NCBI GenBank assembly: GCA_027624995.1
Contig: JAQBTI010000102.1
Span: 1-8,015, forward strand
DNA: 8,015 nucleotides
Source: Chloroflexota bacterium
GTDB lineage: Bacteria > Chloroflexota > Dehalococcoidia > Lucifugimonadales > CATQGZ01
Reading direction: 5' to 3'
Each line of letters opens with the position of its first letter. Position 1 is the first letter of the stretch. A program made the translations under genes and the position numbers. Under the pieces are notes generated by a model. The model saw only the letters and a program-made list of their open reading frames with translations, did not search any database and was not told the origin of the DNA. Positions 5,279 through 8,015 of this stretch are shown piece after piece.

Positions 5279-6181
5279 ATGCTGCTCAGGAGCCTTCTGT
5301 TCGTCCCGGGGAACCGCGCCAACATGCTCGAAAAGGCGTTGGGCCTTGCCCCAGGCGCCGAAAACCGCAACGTCAGCGATGTGCCCGATGCTTTCATCCC
5401 CGACATGGAGGACTCGGTCCCCGAGGCTGAGAAGGCGACCGCCCGCGAGATGGTTGCTCGATACCTCTCACGCTTGGCGGAAACAGGTGCTGTAGTGATT
5501 CCCCGCGTCAACTCCCTTGATAGCGGGCTGATCGAAGACGACCTAAAGGCCATTGTAGGGCCGCACATTCAGGGCCTATCGGTTGGCAAGATCGGGACTG
5601 CGGCGGACATCGCTCGCGTCTCCGAGCTACTTGACCGACTGGAGGACGCCACCGGGATCGAGCGAGGAACCGTTCGGATTGTCCCGTGGATGGAGACTGC
5701 CTTGGCAATCGTGAACGCCTTCGATATCGCCAGCTCGTCGCGGGTCTCCGCCGTGGCCTTCGGGGCCGAGGACTTCACAAACGACATGGAGATCGAGCGA
5801 ACTGAATCGGACGCCGAGATCGCGTATCCCAGGGCAGCCGTGGCTATAGCGGCCAGGGCGGCCGGTGTGCTCGCGCTGGATACACCCTTCTTCCGATTCC
5901 GTGACATCGACGGACTAAGGAAGGATGCTCTAACGGCCCGTGGCCTGGGTTTCCGGGGAAAGTGCGCGATACATCCCGCCCAGGTTGCACCGATCAACGA
6001 GGCGTTCTCGCCGACCGAGGGGGAGCTTCAGAACGCCAGACGCGTCGTCGAGGCATTCGAAGAGGCCGAACGTTCCGGCAGTGCTTCCACCTCGCTTGAT
6101 GGGATGGTCATTGACGTGCCGGTCGTGCGGCGAGCGCGCTCCCTATTGGACACGGCGGCGAGGATCGAAGGCCGGAGGTAG
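5279..6181 (+). CDS. CitE-like CoA-ester lyase (HpcH/HpaI aldolase family)
   Basis: A cytoplasmic Mg-dependent lyase of the CitE/malyl-CoA lyase type, which cleaves (or forms) 3-hydroxyacyl-CoA esters such as malyl-CoA or citramalyl-CoA. Visible motifs: RSLLFVPGN (4-12), DMEDSVP (42-48), PRVNS (75-79), the Mg-binding Glu139 in WMETALAIVNA, Asp165 in AFGAEDFTNDM, and GKCAIHPAQV (227-236). The 300-residue length is normal. About 11 extra residues lie between FVPG and DMEDS (around PGAENRNVSD, 25-34) compared with the usual spacing. There are no citrate lyase alpha, gamma or CitC/CitX/CitG genes nearby, so this is a stand-alone lyase and not citrate lyase beta. The ATG is the likely leaderless start. 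folB follows after 8 bp, so the two are cotranscribed. The exact substrate (malyl-CoA, citramalyl-CoA or another) is undetermined. Confidence 0.92.
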   Translation: MLLRSLLFVPGNRANMLEKALGLAPGAENRNVSDVPDAFIPDMEDSVPEAEKATAREMVARYLSRLAETGAVVIPRVNSLDSGLIEDDLKAIVGPHIQGLSVGKIGTAADIARVSELLDRLEDATGIERGTVRIVPWMETALAIVNAFDIASSSRVSAVAFGAEDFTNDMEIERTESDAEIAYPRAAVAIAARAAGVLALDTPFFRFRDIDGLRKDALTARGLGFRGKCAIHPAQVAPINEAFSPTEGELQNARRVVEAFEEAERSGSASTSLDGMVIDVPVVRRARSLLDTAARIEGRR

Positions 6182-6189
6182 GGGCAGGC

Positions 6190-6567
6190 ATGGCCGACAA
6201 GATACAGCTCGAAGGGATGGTCTTCTATGGTTTCCACGGCGTGGGCCCGGAGGAACAGAAGGTCGGCCAGCGATTCGTAGTCGACCTCGAGACCGAGCGA
6301 GACCTCAAGGCCGCAGGTCGCTCCGACGACCCCGAAGACACTGTCAACTACTCGAAGATGTTCCGTGTGGTTAAGGACATCGTAGAAGGACCCAGCCGGA
6401 AGCTGTTGGAGAGCGTCGCCGAGACCATAGCGGGAGCCATCCTCGACGGTTTTGACGTAGAGTCCGTGAAGGTAACTGTAAAGAAGCCCGAGGTCCCAAT
6501 CAAGGGCAGCATCCTCTCGCACGCCGCCGTAGAGATCTACCGCGAGCGCACGAATGAGCGCAGGTGA
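6190..6567 (+). CDS. folB: dihydroneopterin aldolase
   Basis: FolB converts 7,8-dihydroneopterin to 6-hydroxymethyl-7,8-dihydropterin and glycolaldehyde in cytoplasmic folate synthesis, working as a ring-shaped oligomer. The 125-residue protein has the family signature GMVFYGFHGVGPEEQKVGQ (9-27) with the conserved Glu22, VNYSKM (52-57), the LLESVAETIA helix (72-81) with Glu74, and VTVKKPEVPIKG (95-106) carrying the conserved Lys-Pro pair. All residues expected for activity are present. The ATG lies 8 bp after the lyase stop, with AGGGG five bases upstream. The next gene's preferred ATG begins 5 bp after the folB stop. No folP, folK or folE is present here, so folB is separated from the usual folate cluster and sits between a CoA-ester lyase and an AAA+ ATPase. 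Confidence 0.95.
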   Translation: MADKIQLEGMVFYGFHGVGPEEQKVGQRFVVDLETERDLKAAGRSDDPEDTVNYSKMFRVVKDIVEGPSRKLLESVAETIAGAILDGFDVESVKVTVKKPEVPIKGSILSHAAVEIYRERTNERR

Positions 6568-6572
6568 CATCT

Positions 6573-7973
6573 ATGCCGAAGGGCAGTCAACCGAAGACTA
6601 TAGCCGAACTGCGCGACAGCGGTTTCGAGCCGTCGACCGTCAAACAGGAGGTCCGTAAGAACCTCGTCGCCAAGATTGAGAGCGGCGAGCAGCTTTTTCC
6701 CGGCATAATCGGCTTCGAAGACACGGTCACACCCCAGGTCGAGAACGCCCTCCTTGCAGGCCAGGACCTGATACTGCTGGGAGAGAGAGGCCAGGCCAAA
6801 TCCCGGCTCACCAGGCACCTGACCAGCTTGCTTGACGAGACAATTCCGGTGATCGCCGGTTGCGAAATCAACGATAGCCCGATCGCACCAATCTGCAGAT
6901 ACTGCAGAGACAAGATCGATGCCTACGGCGACGGCGTTGCTATCGAGTGGCTCCCCCGGGAGCGGAGGTACTCCGAAAAGCTTGCGACTCCGGACATCTC
7001 TGTGGCCGACCTCATCGGAGAGATCGACCCCGTCCGAGTGGCCGAGGGCCGGTACCTCTCGGACGAGCTGACGATTCACTACGGCCTGATACCCCGTACC
7101 AATCGGGGAATCTTTTGCATCAACGAGCTACCAGATTTATCAGAACGCATCCAGGTCAGCTTGTTCAATCTGATGCAGGAGCGCGACATCCAGATCAAGG
7201 GCTACCGGATAATGCTCCCGCTTGACCTGTTCATCGTCGCTACGGCCAATCCGGAGGACTACACGAACCGCGGCCGCATCATCACCCCGCTGAAAGACCG
7301 GTACGGCGCCCAGATACGGACGCACTATCCGCAGACTGCCGAACAAGAGTTGAGCATAGTGGACCAAGAGTATGTCCGTTTCGAGGACACGTCCGAGAGG
7401 GTGTCGGTACCGGAGTACATGAGGGAGGTGGTCGCCGAGATCACATCCCTGGCCCGCCGAAGCCCCGAAATCAACCAGCGCTCTGGCGTTAGTTTGAGAG
7501 TGTCAATAGCCAACTACGAGACACTTCTGAGCTCCTCGTTCAAGCGAGGACTTCGCTTGAACGAGCGGGCGTCCCCTCGCATAAGCGACCTGCCGGCCCT
7601 CATCGCGTCGATGAATGGCAAGCTTGAGATGGAGAGCGTCGAGGAAGGCCGGGAGTACAGGGTCGTAGAGGACCTCATCAAGAAGGCGGTGCTGAACGTG
7701 TTCGGCCGCTATTTCAGTGCGGCCGAGTTCGATGACCTACTGGTAAGGTTCGAGAATGGTCTGGTCGTGGAGGCCGGCGCCGACGCGGCCTCTTCAGCTT
7801 ATGTGGGCAGACTAGAAGAGATGGGGGAGGCGAAGGAGCTCGTGGCACGGATAATCGAAGGCGACGATCCGGCCTCCGTGGCTTCCGCCGTTGAGTTCGT
7901 GCTGGAAGGTCTGCATCTCAACCGCCTTCTGAATAGAGACGAGATCGACGGCAATTTCGTGTACAAAAGCTGA
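6573..7973 (+). CDS. MoxR/magnesium-chelatase-like AAA+ ATPase with Cys-rich insertion
   Basis: A cytoplasmic AAA+ ATPase, 466 residues from the ATG, of the helix-2-insert group related to MoxR and ChlI; relatives are often labelled magnesium chelatase or sigma-54-interacting regulator. Order of parts: helical N-terminus (1-40), LFPGIIGFEDTV (41-52), Walker A GERGQAKS (70-77), an insertion with Cys97, Cys108 and Cys111 (CEIND...CRYC) suggesting a metal site, ATPDISVADLIGEIDP (138-153), Walker B GIFCINELPD (179-188) with Asn184-Glu185 where Asp-Glu is usual, sensor 1 ATANPEDYTNRG (223-234) and PLKDRYG (239-245) with the probable Arg finger. A helical C-terminal region follows. No sigma-54 GAFTGA loop or DNA-binding domain is seen, so a transcription-activator label is unlikely. 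The ATG at 6573 is preferred over a GTG at 6564 because AGGTGA ends five bases before it. Such ATPases usually act with a VWA-domain partner, which could lie past the right edge. Confidence 0.9.
   Translation: MPKGSQPKTIAELRDSGFEPSTVKQEVRKNLVAKIESGEQLFPGIIGFEDTVTPQVENALLAGQDLILLGERGQAKSRLTRHLTSLLDETIPVIAGCEINDSPIAPICRYCRDKIDAYGDGVAIEWLPRERRYSEKLATPDISVADLIGEIDPVRVAEGRYLSDELTIHYGLIPRTNRGIFCINELPDLSERIQVSLFNLMQERDIQIKGYRIMLPLDLFIVATANPEDYTNRGRIITPLKDRYGAQIRTHYPQTAEQELSIVDQEYVRFEDTSERVSVPEYMREVVAEITSLARRSPEINQRSGVSLRVSIANYETLLSSSFKRGLRLNERASPRISDLPALIASMNGKLEMESVEEGREYRVVEDLIKKAVLNVFGRYFSAAEFDDLLVRFENGLVVEAGADAASSAYVGRLEEMGEAKELVARIIEGDDPASVASAVEFVLEGLHLNRLLNRDEIDGNFVYKS
7535..7565. repeat. perfect 13-bp inverted repeat with 5-base loop inside the AAA+ gene
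   Basis: CTCGTTCAAGCGA (7535-7547) and its exact reverse complement (7553-7565) flank the loop GGACT. It encodes part of the helix SSSFKRGLRLNE in the C-terminal half of the ATPase, so the coding sequence continues through it without a break. It would form a stable RNA stem in the transcript. No T-run follows, so it is not an intrinsic terminator. Its role is unknown. Confidence 0.85.
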
Positions 7974-8015
7974 CCATTGTGTCGCCAGTCAGTTGTGCGC
8001 ACCTTGACCACGGCC

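Noticed and set aside
4972..5568. 198-residue minus-strand open frame spanning cofE, the promoter spacer and the lyase start
   Set aside because: It crosses two real genes in other frames and is rich in Ser and Arg, typical of a shadow frame.
6028..6570. 180-residue open frame on the minus strand opposite folB and the lyase end
   Set aside because: It is antisense to two well-supported genes, shows no recognisable motif, and is explained by codon bias in a GC-rich coding region.
6537..7079. 180-residue minus-strand open frame opposite the AAA+ ATPase
   Set aside because: The opposite strand encodes Walker A and other ATPase motifs; the antisense product resembles no family.
7974..8015. Start of a further plus-strand gene (GTG at 7979 or TTG at 7977)
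   Set aside because: Only about 12 codons are visible, there is no ribosome site, and two frames are equally open, so no gene can be called.

Overview
The window is a gene-dense, moderately GC-rich stretch of bacterial chromosome. Nine genes can be supported, one of them cut by the left edge, and there is little non-coding space. Several genes start with GTG or TTG, intergenic gaps are short, and TAG, TAA and TGA all serve as stops (standard bacterial code). The gene set includes a coenzyme F420 gamma-glutamyl ligase, a stand-alone CitE-like CoA-ester lyase, an Ldh_2-family dehydrogenase, a TM1367-type cyclophilin-like protein and a small CxHH/CxxC protein. This mix, together with general resemblance, suggests a member of Chloroflexota (Dehalococcoidia/SAR202-like). 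That is an inference, and an actinobacterial relative is possible. No rRNA, tRNA, CRISPR array, transposase or phage gene was seen.

Left block, minus strand (3437 down to 1): a class I SAM methyltransferase is followed after 21 bp by an Ldh_2-type malate/lactate dehydrogenase. Then come an 82-bp gap with a strong palindrome, an EVE-domain protein, and an alpha/beta hydrolase that runs off the window. The spacing suggests one co-directional transcription unit, starting at a promoter near 3515-3543, with the palindrome between the second and third genes.

Middle block: transcribed away from the methyltransferase is a cyclophilin-like fold protein whose N-terminal strand appears to be separated from its natural ATG by an in-frame TGA. 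Next is a small putative zinc-binding protein behind a good sigma70-type promoter (TTGACA, 18 bp, TAGACT). It converges, with a 15-bp gap, on a minus-strand F420-0:L-glutamate ligase (CofE).

Right block, plus strand (5279 to 7973): cofE and a CitE-like lyase diverge from a 104-bp spacer holding back-to-back promoters, and the lyase transcript looks leaderless. The lyase is followed after 8 bp by folB (dihydroneopterin aldolase). A MoxR/magnesium-chelatase-like AAA+ ATPase starts 5 bp after folB and carries a three-cysteine insertion. The three look like one operon. Inside the ATPase gene is a perfect 13-bp inverted repeat. The last 42 bases (7974-8015) hold no gene I can support; a partner gene may begin beyond the edge.

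Most of the content is housekeeping and metabolic. The best candidates for something less described are the AAA+ ATPase and its operon context, the small CxHH/CxxC protein, the in-frame TGA in the cyclophilin-like gene, and the two strong inverted repeats.
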